Source of the DNA: Protopterus annectens
Lineage: Eukaryota; Chordata; Ceratodontiformes; Protopteridae
DNA: 64,000 nt
Reading direction: 5' to 3'
Assembly: GCF_019279795.1 (NCBI RefSeq)
Contig: NC_056725.1
Coordinates: 1,615,700,301 to 1,615,764,300, forward strand
Below the pieces are notes generated by a model, which was not told the DNA's origin, made no database searches, and saw nothing but the letters and a program-made list of their open reading frames with translations. The translations under genes were made by a program, and so were the position numbers. Of this stretch, positions 10,813-21,432 are shown piece by piece (position 1 is the stretch's first letter; every line of letters begins with the position of its first letter).

Positions 10813-11768
10813 TTATGGTGGTGGTTTTGTCCTTTGTACCTTGCCTAAAAAAGGCACTATAGGGGTGGCAAGAGCTTTAGCCAGTAACCTGAATCCCAGG
10901 GGCAGCAGGTGCAGACCATATCTGGCAAAGCATCGTGGTTTGTCGATCATCTCATCCCAGGCAGACAGACACTAGAAACCCTTTGAATGACACCAGAAGC
11001 TTAGCCAATTGTTGAAGTCAGTCATTTTTGTCCTTAGACTGTGGTATAATTCTGGGTGAAGGCGGGATGCTACTTAGGGCTAGGGCCATACCTACCTGGG
11101 CCACATGATCCAAGAGCTCTTCCATGTCTCTTTTCATGTAGTCCAGGGAGGTACGTCTCAAGTCATTCACTCCAACGTGGACAATGACAGAGTTGTATTT
11201 GTACTTGTTGTGGAGTGAATTGAGTGCATGCATTATGTGGTGGATCCTGGCATCCAACAGGTAGCTGACTATAATTTTCTCCTTGTTCAGTCTAGTGAGA
11301 GGGACATCAGTGTGCCTGACTATAGAGTCACCTATGACTAAAGTGTTGGGTATGCTGTATTGCCTTAGGGGCTGTTGTTGGGTGGGACACTGGTGTTGTG
11401 AGCTATGTGTCACTTTGGTAGTGACTGGTGCTCGTCTGCGTTTCAGCTTCGGAGGTCCTTGTTGCTTGGGCAGGTTAATGTTAAGGGCCTCCACATATGT
11501 AGGTTTAGTGTTGCTATATATGGGTGTTGATGGTGTGAGTTTTGAAGGGCTATGTGTTGATTGAGGTGTAGGTGCAGGTGTTAACCTTCTCCTCTTGACT
11601 GTCTAGCACAATCTTGGCTGGAGAGAGCTTTGCTTCCAATTTGGCTATATAAGTGCATCTCTCACAGGTTGTAGTCTTGGGTGGTAGGAAGAGAGGGTTG
11701 TCTGTGTACAGGCAGTTGCTGCATTGCCCCAGTATACCCAGATTCACCAGATGGACAGGAGAAATCAC
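10813..11768 (-). pseudogene. LINE ORF1 (zinc finger + SGNH esterase), copy B
   Basis: The Cys-rich part reads CSNCLY then TTCERC, keeping a Cys (CERC) lost in copy A (CEKY). The helical stretch IAKLEAKL follows. A frameshift near 11590 precedes the esterase part (GDSIV, VGVND). The in-frame TAG shared with copy A is followed by the DGLH block and a stop at about 10813. The likely role is RNA binding or assembly with esterase activity, as known for CR1/L2 ORF1 proteins. Confidence 0.8.
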
Positions 11769-12800
11769 AGGAAGCTAACCCTTGGACATGCCTGTTTAGG
11801 TGCTTTTTTTGTAAAGTACAAGAGCTGTTTTCCCTCACCTTTGCAAGGTGCTTTGCAATTATAGGCTGTTTAGTGCCTACGATTAATTTCTCCTTATTAA
11901 CGAGGAGAGTTGAGTGCTTGTATCAGTTTAAGGTTTCTAGTGCTTTCCAGCAGATTCTAGAGCAAGTGCTAGTCACAGGGGTTCAAATTTTAGTGCTACT
12001 ACTGAGAAACCAGCTAGTTCTAAGGGAAAATTTGAAGAGCAGACTTTCTGGCACCTGGAATAGTTTAACCATAGCCCAGTGATGCTGCACAATGCACAAA
12101 ATGCACAAACACATGTGTTTTTATGCCAGAAAGTTGAAAGGGATAGAAATCAGTCCAAAATGGCTAACAAAATTACAATTTCAGAGCTGGAAACTACTCC
12201 TCTAGTGTTAGATAGGCAGTACAATGCTCACCCCTCCCACTGGTAAGCAGTAGGACTTCCCTCTACCAAAGCAAGGTCTGGATAGCTCTGAACACAGAAA
12301 ATAAAGTCCTAAAACCAGCAAAGCCTGGGATCTGGACTATACTAGCTAGGAAAGGTGGGAAATGAGCAAACAAGATAGTGGGCTGGATTCATGTAGGCTT
12401 GCACGGAGTCTAAGAGTAGAGTAAGACTCCATGCAGCCAACATGTCCGCCGAGCGATCCAGGAACAGCCGGTAGGGGCGTGCAACTGAGCTCTCCAAACT
12501 AGTCCTACACGGACAGGGCTTGGATATAGAAATTACCTCAATTTCAGTTGAAAGCTATGCAAATGAGGTAAATTTGCAATCCAGGAAACCCGAACCTGTC
12601 CAAGTAGGAGTAGTGTTATTTGCAGAAATGTACTCAGTTGATAACTGAGTACGGTTCTGCAAATAGCAAAACGGAGCCGTGACAGCTGCAAAAAAGCATG
12701 CATTTACAGGAAGAAGCATGCCAATGGACAAAAATACAGCCATTGGCAATGGGAAGTGATGCAAAATAGAAATAAAATAACTTTTTTTTTTCTCCGGGGT

Positions 12801-13663
12801 TTAACCATAGCGCCACGCCGCGCAAATGCACTGCACCCTAAAGGTAGAGGTAGAGGCAGAGGCATGATGACTGGACCCATGTCCCTGCTGGGACTGGCCA
12901 GTGCCACGTGCACGTGGTCTAGTAGGACGGTCAATGGACAGGCCAGCCCCAGCATTGCTGGGTCTGGTACTGCCACTACGAGAGTGGCTGTGATCCATGG
13001 TCCATCCACGACGACTGCCAGCTGATGCTGTTACTGGCATGCGTCCGCGTCGGCTTCCCATCCATCCCGCATGGTCCTGGCTCATGGCTAACACATTGTG
13101 GAGGACATCTAATGTCTCCCTCCAACAGCTATCAATGACCTCAGTGTAATTCTGGATGGCACCGGCAAGGTTACGGATGCTGTCATTGATAACAGTGTAA
13201 TGGGCCATCTGTGCCCTTAGTCCCTGTCAGATGTACTGTTCCATATGTGCCTGCATTACAGCCCGGAACATACTGGAGGTTGTAATACCTCTGAGGGCAC
13301 GTCTGCCAGCGGCAATACGACCAGTGGTGCTCCCCCGAGAACCCCTGGACATCCGCCTATGTGGTACCATTCCAGTAATCTGGCTATGGCTGCTGTGAGG
13401 GGATGCATGTGCCATGGGTACCACACTATCCTGGTCAATGCCGACTGTATGCTGTCCCTCAGCTAAGGCCATTGGTGATGAGGGATGTATTGGCAGTATG
13501 ATTGTGCGCATAGATGGGGTTGAACGCTGTGTACTGTCGATTGGTGGACCAATGACAGACCCTGTCAGACCTTCCTGTGCCACAATACATGTCTCATCAT
13601 CTGCACTATTAGTGGCAGTGACATCAGGTTCCCTGCTGCATTCAGACACCCCTAACTCAGCAC
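12801..13663 (-). CDS. Myb/SANT gene exon 2 (C-terminal part, one stop)
   Basis: Starts after the acceptor TTCCACAG at 13664. It is open to a TGA at 13229-13227, then open again in the same frame for 142 codons. The region after the stop has a helical stretch (MAHYTVINDSIRNLAGAIQN) and an Arg/Ser/Gly-rich tail. The last codons (from about 12842) run into duplicated segment copy B, so the natural C-terminus may be truncated. Confidence 0.6.
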
Positions 13664-15441
13664 CTGTGGAAGGAAGACAGGAAACACACTTCACAATCTG
13701 TAGATGATGTTAGCACACATGCACACATGCACACATGAACACAAATACACTGCTCACCACTGCACTTACACACACACACACCAGCAATCCAACACATACA
13801 CAATAGTAGGTGAAGGTGGGTGACAGTATCGCAAGGCAAACAGTCACCTCACACGTGTCAGCATGCAGAATATGTGTTGCTCAAGACCATGCAGTGCAAG
13901 TGTAGATGGCCTTATTTAATGACATTATACATGGCTGTGATGCATGTGTGTAGTTGTTCAGTGATTGTCTACACCCTGGAACACAATGTGTACATGGACA
14001 CAACATTGCTGTGCAAGTATTATCTGCTCTGCAATGTCCTGTGCACCATCACTCAATGGTATACATACCATGGCTGCATGTGTTATCTGTGTGACACATA
14101 GATTGCTATGTGTGATTACAGTGTCTGTGTCCATAGCAAATAATAGTGGGCACAGGTGTAGCAAATGCATGCAATGTACAGACATGGGATGAGTGGTGCA
14201 TGTAGACGTGAAGGAATCCCAATGCTCGACATGGCCATTGTACAGTGGTTATGGTGAGTGTGGGACATATTGCAGATATGTCGGTGCCAGCCATGACATG
14301 GCATGCTACACGACTGCAACATTAAACACCACACATACCCAATGTGTGTCATGTGACCTATACACCCAATAGCATTCCAGGACATATATGTGACTCTTTG
14401 TACAGATGACGACAGCTGTGCATATTGTGTATACTGGCATATGTAAGCACACACACAACATGCTATGCATATTGTGTATAGGTGCATATGTTTGCATGCA
14501 CACAACAATGAGGTGCAAAGCAAAGACCGCTATGTATAGTACTGTGGTCACTGTAACTGGATGGGGTGTACTACCATGTGTCATCATCATCATCATCATC
14601 ATCATCATGCATCTTGTGGTCACTCATGGCTACTACTGTGTGACAGACCACCGCCTAGCATGCTGTACCTGAATTGCAGTGCCGTGGCTACGTTCACTAT
14701 TACACAGCCACTTTGTACATGGGTGTATGAGGTGCCCAATAGGGAGCATTGCCTAACATGACTGTGTTATGTGTTGAAGAGTGTTGCACAGCCCCATGAT
14801 AGGCCTCTACCCCTGAGGTACATCATGTGTATGTGGATGACATGTGGGATACTGAAGTGTGACCTTACAGCGGGTGTGTGGTTATGCCATATGTAGCATG
14901 TCTGTGTGTACTGCATATGATAAATGTGTTATGTTGTGTACAGGTGTTGCAACTATGCCTATCCAATGTGCAGTACGGGATTTCCACAACTGTGTCTTAT
15001 GCTCTGTGTATTGCATGTCAGTGAGGCAGCTACTGACATTACTGAGCTGTGCAACATCTCACAGCAAACATGCACGGCATGCATTATGAGTAGGTGTGTT
15101 ACGTGTACATGGCCTGCACCTCACCTATGACATGCATATTTCATTACCAACATTGCAGTTATAACACACTCACCAGCATGGATTGGCTGCCCTGCTGTCA
15201 CACCAGAGGGACCTACGAGAATATGAGAGAGTTTGTCAGTGGCCACAACTGTGGCATTGCTACAGTGGGTATGCTAAACTGCAGTATAACAACAGTCAAC
15301 AGTCACAGGTGTAGAGATATTATTCGAAATATCAGTATTGCACAATACTAGGCAGCAAAACTGCTAAACACACAGTACACATCTCACGTAGACATAATCT
15401 AACAATACAGTTAACTGTCGTCTACAGATAGGGCATGTTAC
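13664..15441 (-). other. Predicted intron of the Myb/SANT gene
   Basis: GT...AG boundaries inferred from phase and splice-site quality. The intron is CA/TG-rich and holds a (TCA)n microsatellite. No other gene seen. Confidence 0.55.
14580..14609. repeat. (TCA)n microsatellite
   Basis: About ten TCA units. Confidence 0.95.
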
Positions 15442-15855
15442 CTGCTTGCTCCAGGTAGACATGCTGAGTGGCTCTGACCTCCATGACAACACACGTCAGA
15501 GGTTGATGTTGCTGTTGTCCAGGAGCCGCCACACTTAGGAGCAGCTCCTCCACTCTGGTGAGGGGGGGGGGTGAATGGCCACCCCACCACCTGTGGCAAG
15601 CTGTTGTCTTTGGATATTAGACGCACGCCGGCGGACATGTCTAATTAAATCACTGCAGTGATGGCGTACCTGCTCATATGTCCGGTTATGCATGCCTATG
15701 TCATTTACCCAAAGAACAAGTTCCTGCCACAGTGCAGTCCGCTCCTGCTGGTGCTGGATGTTTCTGGAGAACAGCATAGTGTACTGCTGCAATAGGCTTT
15801 GCAGTATCACCTCTTCCTCATCTGCTGTGTATGATGGATTGCGTTGGTGGGCCAT
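15442..15855 (-). CDS. Myb/SANT gene exon 1 (DNA-binding domain)
   Basis: About 100 codons covering the complete Myb/SANT-like domain (acidic start DEEEV, central Trp, RTYEQVRHH). ATG at 15855-15853. Donor GT at 15441-15440 (GCAG before GTAACA). A homopolymer-C indel near 15563-15573 separates the domain from its last ~40 codons (VEELLLSVAAPGQQQ). Recognition is by similarity to NAIF1/MSANTD-like proteins. Confidence 0.78.
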
Positions 15856-16867
15856 CTGGCTAAAAAGAGATATGAACAATATGTGTGAGCGTGTCCTGTG
15901 GCACACTTTACAGCTTTAACCACAGATATCACTTTACTGACATATATATCATCTTATTGTCTGTCAGAGGTTACACACGTTCAATACCACTTATTGGTTC
16001 TCAGGCCACAACTAACTAACAGTGCCTGGCACACTCTATATATCACACCACTATACAACAGTACCCGACACACTGTTTGTGACACATTGCACAACCTCAA
16101 GACAGGGGTGTATATCACACCAATGCACGAACAGAGATGTCATCCATTGCAATGGATGTAAAATACAGGTACAGTAGTACCAGTCAACCACCCTAGTCAT
16201 TGATGCCATAGCCCTGCCTAACAGATGTGTACAGTTGTTACTATAGGTGGCATACTGCTGTAACAGAGTATATATTTTGCTGGATACACGTATACCCTGT
16301 AACACACATATGATTGCAGCCATTGTACAGGCATAATTACACACACATCAGACAAACATACAACACACCACTGTATGCCAACACAGATGAGCATTACCTG
16401 TGTACCATACAGTACTGTGTGCCACTACTTACACACCCTTATGCCTGAGTTTTGTCCTCTGTGCAGACTACAGGAAACACACATGACAGTGTTTCCAAGC
16501 AATGTGAATACACACCATACTGTGCTGTTTAGGCCTACAGCTTCAGGTAGTACTACAGTTCATATGGGAGTTGGATTCACCAGCAGTACCACTCACTAAG
16601 CATACATGTATTGCTTTAGCCTACAATGAGACACCACATTCATCAACAAGGAACTACGTCACATCATATGCCGTACTACTATGTCTGCCTAACAGTACAT
16701 TACACATCATTTGCTGTCCTCACAGCTAGGATAGACACTACCATGTCAGATACAACTTCACACTAAGCTATCACACCTTTACAGACCTTGCACACATTCA
16801 GCGTTACACTTATTCAACCTCACATAGCAGGTATTGCATTGAGTACATGTGTGAATGCATAGTGTCA
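15856..16867. other. Non-coding region upstream of Myb/SANT gene
   Basis: No coding signal. The promoter of the Myb/SANT gene would lie here, but no clear element is visible. Confidence 0.5.
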
Positions 16868-17330
16868 TAGGTAGGTAATATGCTGTTGGCCCTTGGGCCT
16901 ATGGCAGCCTAGCCATATGCTACCCTGGTCTTTGACACACATGTACTTTGATTTCACTTGCCCCTGCCAACCAGAACCACAGAGATGTTTCCTGGGGTGT
17001 ATTACCAATCTCCCACACAATCATCAGGGGTATTTATGACAACTGCTAATGAGGAGCCTTGTTTGCTATTGCTAGGTGGTCTATTCTGGTGTATGGCATA
17101 TCTCTGAGGTGGGAACCTATCCCTCCAGCATGTGCTGCTTAGTGAGCTGACAAGGTTTATGGTCCTAGAGCGTGTATCCTAGAGGGATTGTGATATGTTG
17201 CCATGGTGGTTGTCACCCAGCTATGAGTGTGACATACCTCTGTATGTCCGGCAGAGGTCACCTTTGTGTGGCCAGTATGCAATACAGTGTAGATGTGGTT
17301 TTGTGAGTCAGTCTGCATAGGGCATCTGTT
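16868..17330 (-). mobile_element. LINE 3' end fragment
   Basis: The minus-strand translation at about 17190-17100 reads TRSRTINLV, then STCWRDRFPPQR, matching the ORF2 C-terminal block of the other LINEs. The antisense of the family tail (TCATAGGTAGGTAATATGC, then GGCCCTTGGGCC) is at 16868-16910. Strongly decayed. Confidence 0.65.
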
Positions 17331-17442
17331 TGCGGCCAATATTACCCTTTGGGAGGTATGTCTGTGGCCTTTTCACCTGGTGTAGTTGTCATGTGAGGTA
17401 CATACCACACAGGGCATGGTGATGAGTAGAGGGGAACACTGC

Positions 17443-17494
17443 TGTAAAGGAAAACACAAAGATCAATGCACGTTAGGTTCAAGCAAGGCACTGT
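17443..17494 (-). repeat. Remnant of retroviral 3' LTR (U5 end)
   Basis: About 52 bp nearly identical to the U5 end of the LTR at 19843-19894. It is joined directly to protease sequence through the shared bases AGTGCCTTGCTTGAAC, a likely microhomology deletion point. Confidence 0.85.
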
Positions 17495-17841
17495 GCTTCC
17501 ATTCCCTGCATGGTTGGGACTACTGCTATACCAAATAACTGCATGAGATCCCTGCCCAAGAGATTCACTGGGCACTTTGCAGAAACTACAATCTTACTTT
17601 TCTGTGTCAATCCCGAAACAGGATCAGTTATTGTAATATTGCGGGAGAGGGGCTCCCTATATAGCTTCCCATTAGCTGCTTTGACTAATATGTAGTCAGA
17701 TGATTCTGAGTTTTCTGGCAATTTGGTGGGGTGTATCACGGTTCGTGATGCCCCTGAGTAGCACAAAAATTTGACTTCCCTGCCTTCCACCGAAAGGATA
17801 ACTTCTGGTTTAGTATCTGCTAAGTAGAGCTCCAAACTCAA
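17479..17841 (-). pseudogene. Retroviral aspartic protease, inactive and truncated
   Basis: The frame follows gag. Protease hallmarks are the flap-side stretch and VNLLGRDLM near the C-terminus. The active-site triad position reads YSGA instead of D-T/S-G-A, so the catalytic Asp is replaced by Tyr. The frame runs into LTR U5 sequence at 17494 because of the internal deletion, and ends in a chimeric tail. Confidence 0.8.
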
Positions 17842-17999
17842 TAAAGCTAAGTCTAGTACTTCATCTTCTACTTCACCATCATCAATTTCCTATACTTCCT
17901 CTATTTCCCTTTTCACATTCTCATTTGTCCTTTCTGCACTAGCCCCTTCTAATGATTCCTGACTATCATATAGTCAGTCTTCACCTTCCTTGTCTTCCG

Positions 18000-19399
18000 T
18001 AGTTGCTTTCTTATTTTTCTTGCAATCCCTTGCCAAATGTCCCTTTTTATCACATTTGAAACATTCACCCCTTTTCTTGTGTCCTTCAACGTCTTCTGAT
18101 CATTGATCAGACTGCCTACCTCCCTGTGCACTTTTCCTGCCCTTCTTTCCAGGGTGTACTACATAAACTTCCGCTCCGTCCTCTACAGAAAATACTTGAG
18201 CCTTCTTTTTCTTTTTGCTATTGAAATGCCTTTCAGCATGCCTAGCATATTCGAGTAGTGATTGTAGCCTGCCAGTTCGATGATCAACCATATGTTTTGT
18301 AATGAAACTGCTTATAGGTGCACTACTGCCTTTCAAAAATGCATTTTTCAACTGCTGTTCATATGGGGAATCTTGTTTTTGGTCTTCAGGGATCTGCATC
18401 CCACAGTGGTTATTAAAACACTCCAGTAGCCTAGCGAAATATTGGTCAACTGTCTCACCCTCCTGTTGGATGCATTGATTAATGCACGTCCAATATGCCC
18501 TAGCTTTCTATTTTTCAGAGATGCGGTCTGTAAGTCCTTTTACTCTAGCGTCTAAATCTGCACTGCTATGAGGAAGGGGTTTTTGTTCAGCATCAAGAGG
18601 ATTCCAATTGCCACAAATCATGTACCCCAGTCTGGCCCTACAATTTGTCAAACTACCCTTTCTATTTCTTCCCCATTTAAATGATAACTTAGCCTCATTC
18701 CTTGTAAATCATCTGAGAATTTTCTGAAATTAATTTTCGGATGGGGAATCCCTTCTGTAGCTTTCTGGATATCTTCTGGAGTCCAGGGTCTGTATACTAA
18801 GATGGTTGGATTCTGATTATCCTGCCTAGCCTGAGTGTTCGGTACTTCTATGAGTGGACATATTTCCTCTTCTTCTTCTCCCGCAGGTTGTGTGTCTTTA
18901 AATTTCTGCCATAACTCTTGATTACCTGCTTTTGTTCGGGACCTAGTTCTAATGGGATCTCTTATTTTAGCTAGTTTTATAGCGTCCCTATCCTCAGTGA
19001 CCACAGGATATAACGGAGGTGGATCTACCTGTCTACTCGCTCCATATTCTGGTAAGGGAGGGGGAGGCGGAGGTGCTGTTGCTATTATTAGGTTGTTATC
19101 CTCCCTCTCTAAAAACATTGTTTTTGAATCCTTGTTCTTTTGGTCCCTACGGTTTACTTCCTCCAGCCACCTGTGTGCCTGGGGAATTCCTAACTGTCGT
19201 TGCCTTTTTACCTGACCTTTAGAATCAGTTTTAAGTTGTTTAATAAGTTTGATGAGTGAGGACTTTTCCAATTTTCTGTCAAATTTGTATTTAATAACCC
19301 ATTTTGAAAAGTATCTGACATTGCGCGCTGTGACTGCATATATTTTGCATCTTCTGTTAACGGCGGGTCTCGGGGTATTTTTGCACAGTTATTACCCAT
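18000..19399 (-). pseudogene. Retroviral Gag, degenerate
   Basis: ATG at 19399 begins MGNNCAK, an N-myristoylation-type start that fits membrane-targeted matrix. A frameshift falls near 19290. Further on there is a Pro-rich linker (ATAPPPPPPLPEYG) and a capsid-like segment with Q-x-E and YFARL features around 18450-18420, with an in-frame stop near 18512. Then comes a Lys-rich stretch and one zinc knuckle, CFKCDKKGHLARDC (C-X2-C-X4-H-X4-C), near 18070-18025. Several stops and shifts prevent expression of a full polyprotein. Confidence 0.82.
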
Positions 19400-19632
19400 T
19401 TTCCCTTACTTTTGATTGTTACGTAACTTCACCTTGATTCTCTAGTTTTAACGTGTACCATGGATTTTGTTATAGTCTCTTCAGAATGACTACCTAAAGT
19501 CTACTTATTCTGTTTCTCCTGATCTATGACAACACAGTATATTTTTTATCCCTGACTGTAAGAAAAATACAATCTGACAAAAAACAATACACATCTAGTC
19601 CCTGATCCTAAAACAGAAAAAAAGTAGATTCA

Positions 19633-19641
19633 CCTTACCTG
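19633..19641 (-). promoter_or_regulatory. Retroviral leader splice donor
   Basis: CAG before GTAAGG on the minus strand, between LTR and gag. Conserved in the plus-strand copy at 63771-63779. Position and sequence fit the major donor used for subgenomic RNA. Confidence 0.65.
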
Positions 19642-19842
19642 AGCCCACGTGATTGATCACCGATTCACGGAAAACCCGTCCTTCAGTCACAGATCAGAAA
19701 GTGGCTGGCCTCTTTTGACGACAATTCAGTCGGAGGACTTTACATATAAGAAGAATCGATTTGGTTTCTTCCCCGTACGGTTTCAGCCACCTGGCCGTCT
19801 GATCTGAGGCAAAGAGAGGGATTCCGGTCCGAAGGACCAATC

Positions 19843-20374
19843 TGTAAAGGAAAACACAAAGATTAATGCACGTTAGGTTCAAGCAAGGCACTCTTTATTA
19901 CTTGCAGCAAGGAGACAAAGCATGTAGGTACAAGGTTTGTCTGATTTTTCATAGTTCAGCCAACAGTTTTTATACAGTTTTCTACAAGTTCACAGAAAGG
20001 TGCTATTATTAGATTTGCTGCTGACATGGTCAAATAATTGCTGTCTTGCAAAAACATGTTTTTTGAGAAAAACAACCTGGCCTTGAGTTTGTTTCAGCTT
20101 TCCTTAGTTTCTCACAATTCTTTCTCTAGTTCTGATATGATACATTCAAGGTACAGTCCTGGTCTCAATACACTTTCTGCTAACCATGGTGGATTTACAG
20201 GCATCCATTGTTCTCTCTTCAGAGCTTCTAGCAGCTGCATATTTTCACACAGAATAAGCAGAATAAATGTATTAACTCCTTTTAACCCTTAATACACTAA
20301 ACCTGCATATTGCAGTTGTACATTTTAATACACTAAGCCTACATATTGCATTGCAGTTATACATTTTCCTAACA
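19843..20374 (-). repeat. Retroviral 5' LTR (532 bp)
   Basis: Begins TGTTAGGAAAATG (20374 downward) and ends CCTTTACA (19843). It contains a TATA-like TATAAAAA near 19974-19967 and a polyadenylation signal AATAAA near 19899-19894, in the order expected of U3-R-U5. The U3 has a short direct repeat (TTTAGTGTATTAA / CTTAGTGTATTAA). Confidence 0.85.
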
Positions 20375-20686
20375 ACTGCCCTATATTTCTATAGATGACA
20401 CACCTGTTGTCATGACACATAACACACAGACTGATTACAGGTGTAGTGTGGCACTGTCTTCATCAAAGTGGAGGCTACTGTCCACCTGTGTCCCATGTTC
20501 CCTTATCACACCTTCACTGTTAGGTAGATCTCTACCTATGTGGTAGTTAATGGGTACAGTGTTTTGGAAAGGAGTAATGGCACTGCAGTATCAACAGTTG
20601 TCTACAGTCCATGCCTTGGTCACCACACATCTGTTGCAGTACATATGACCCCGTGTCTCTCTGTCTCTCCCTCTCTCTCTATATGG

Positions 20687-20691
<5 letters not shown>

Positions 20692-20744
<53 letters not shown>
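20692..20744. repeat. (AT)n microsatellite
   Basis: AT run after a pyrimidine-rich stretch. Confidence 0.95.
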
Positions 20745-20747
<3 letters not shown>

Positions 20748-21290
20748 TATCTATACACATACATGTACACATCCATTGCTGTACACATGGATGTACATAT
20801 AGACATATGTACAGTCCACCTTTCATGGTGGGGATATCACTTATGCGACAGTTGAGGGATGTACAGTTATGTGATTATATTGCACAGTGTTGTGCAGAAT
20901 GCATATGGGTGTCCTCAGCCCATGTAGCATTAGCAGGCCTCACTGGCTGTAACACAGCAGATCTGACAAATCAGTCCCACAGCATTTAACCTCCACATGA
21001 CATATATCAGCTCTGCATGCTGTTCTCTAGACCACACATGACCTACATAGATATATGCACATATCAACCTTCAATGACAGATATCTGTCCACCCTTCACT
21101 AACAGTTGCAGTATGTCCCTTGCCCTATGCACATGTGCAGATACAGATAGATATGTACTGCTGTCACACATAGATGATTTGCAGTGTGTAGAGTACTCTT
21201 CAGGAACATCTACTACATGCCAACACATACATGTGAGTTACATACCTTACCTTTGTATTTCCCTGCTCCGTGTGTTATGGTTTTGTAGGT

Positions 21291-21319
21291 TTTTATTTAT
21301 TTATTTATTTATTTATTTT
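21291..21319. repeat. (TTTA)n microsatellite
   Basis: Six to seven TTTA units. Confidence 0.9.
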
Positions 21320-21360
21320 TGGTTGTTTGTTTTGGGTTTTCCCCCTCTATTTCGGTTTAT

Positions 21361-21432
21361 GTCTCAGTTTCTCTCTCTGTTGTGTCTCTGTCTCTGTCTG
21401 TGTCTGTGTCCATGTCTCTCTCTCTCATTCTC
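21361..21432. repeat. TC/TCTG low-complexity tract
   Basis: Imperfect CTCTGT repeats. Open frames across it are low-complexity artefacts. Confidence 0.85.

Larger units (their letters stand above)
9013..11940 (-). mobile_element. CR1/L2-type LINE, 3'-truncated, copy B
   Basis: Counterpart of 386-3310 with the same missing RT core and 3' UTR. ORF1 and ORF2 are separated by 11 bp as in copy A. Confidence 0.85.
8708..12842. repeat. Duplicated 4.15 kb segment, copy B
   Basis: Second copy of 55-4209, same orientation and internal order. The right boundary (CACCCTAAA, 12834-12842) falls at the 3' end of the Myb/SANT-like gene, whereas the same boundary in copy A is followed by the transposase flank. 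Copy B keeps a longer LINE endonuclease frame and fewer stops than copy A. Confidence 0.9.
12801..15855 (-). pseudogene. Harbinger-type Myb/SANT-like gene, two exons
   Basis: Predicted spliced gene read on the minus strand. Exon 1 (15855-15442) starts MAHQRNPSYTADEEEV and carries a Myb/SANT-like trihelix domain with a Trp (TALWQELV), RTYEQVRHHCSDLIRH and RRRASNIQRQQ. A run of C (about 15563-15573) appears to shift the frame. The exon ends in GCAG before GTAACA. The intron (15441-13664) ends in a pyrimidine tract and TTCCACAG. Exon 2 joins in phase (split Gly codon) and reads an acidic/Ser-rich stretch, then RRMSRGSRGSTTGR, a TGA at 13229-13227, and then continues in frame through helical and Arg-rich segments to 12801. 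In PIF/Harbinger elements this protein binds transposon ends and brings in the transposase. The nearby transposase (5134-6284) is convergent to it. Confidence 0.75.
17443..20374 (-). mobile_element. Endogenous retrovirus, internally deleted
   Basis: Complete left and right ends with a 5-bp target duplication (ACTGC on the plus strand at 17438-17442 and 20375-20379). In its own direction: 5' LTR (20374-19843), leader with splice donor, gag, protease, then a jump straight into the last ~50 bp of the 3' LTR (17494-17443). Reverse transcriptase, integrase, env and most of the 3' LTR are missing. A second family member lies at 59494-64000. The gag layout and gag-protease continuity suggest a vertebrate gammaretrovirus/epsilonretrovirus-like lineage. 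That placement is inference. Confidence 0.85.

Noticed and set aside
12756..13025. Plus-strand frame opposite the Myb/SANT exon
   Set aside because: The opposite strand has the long, domain-consistent frame, so this is a shadow.
18952..19222. Plus-strand Gly/Val-rich frames
   Set aside because: Antisense of the Pro-rich linker of retroviral gag.
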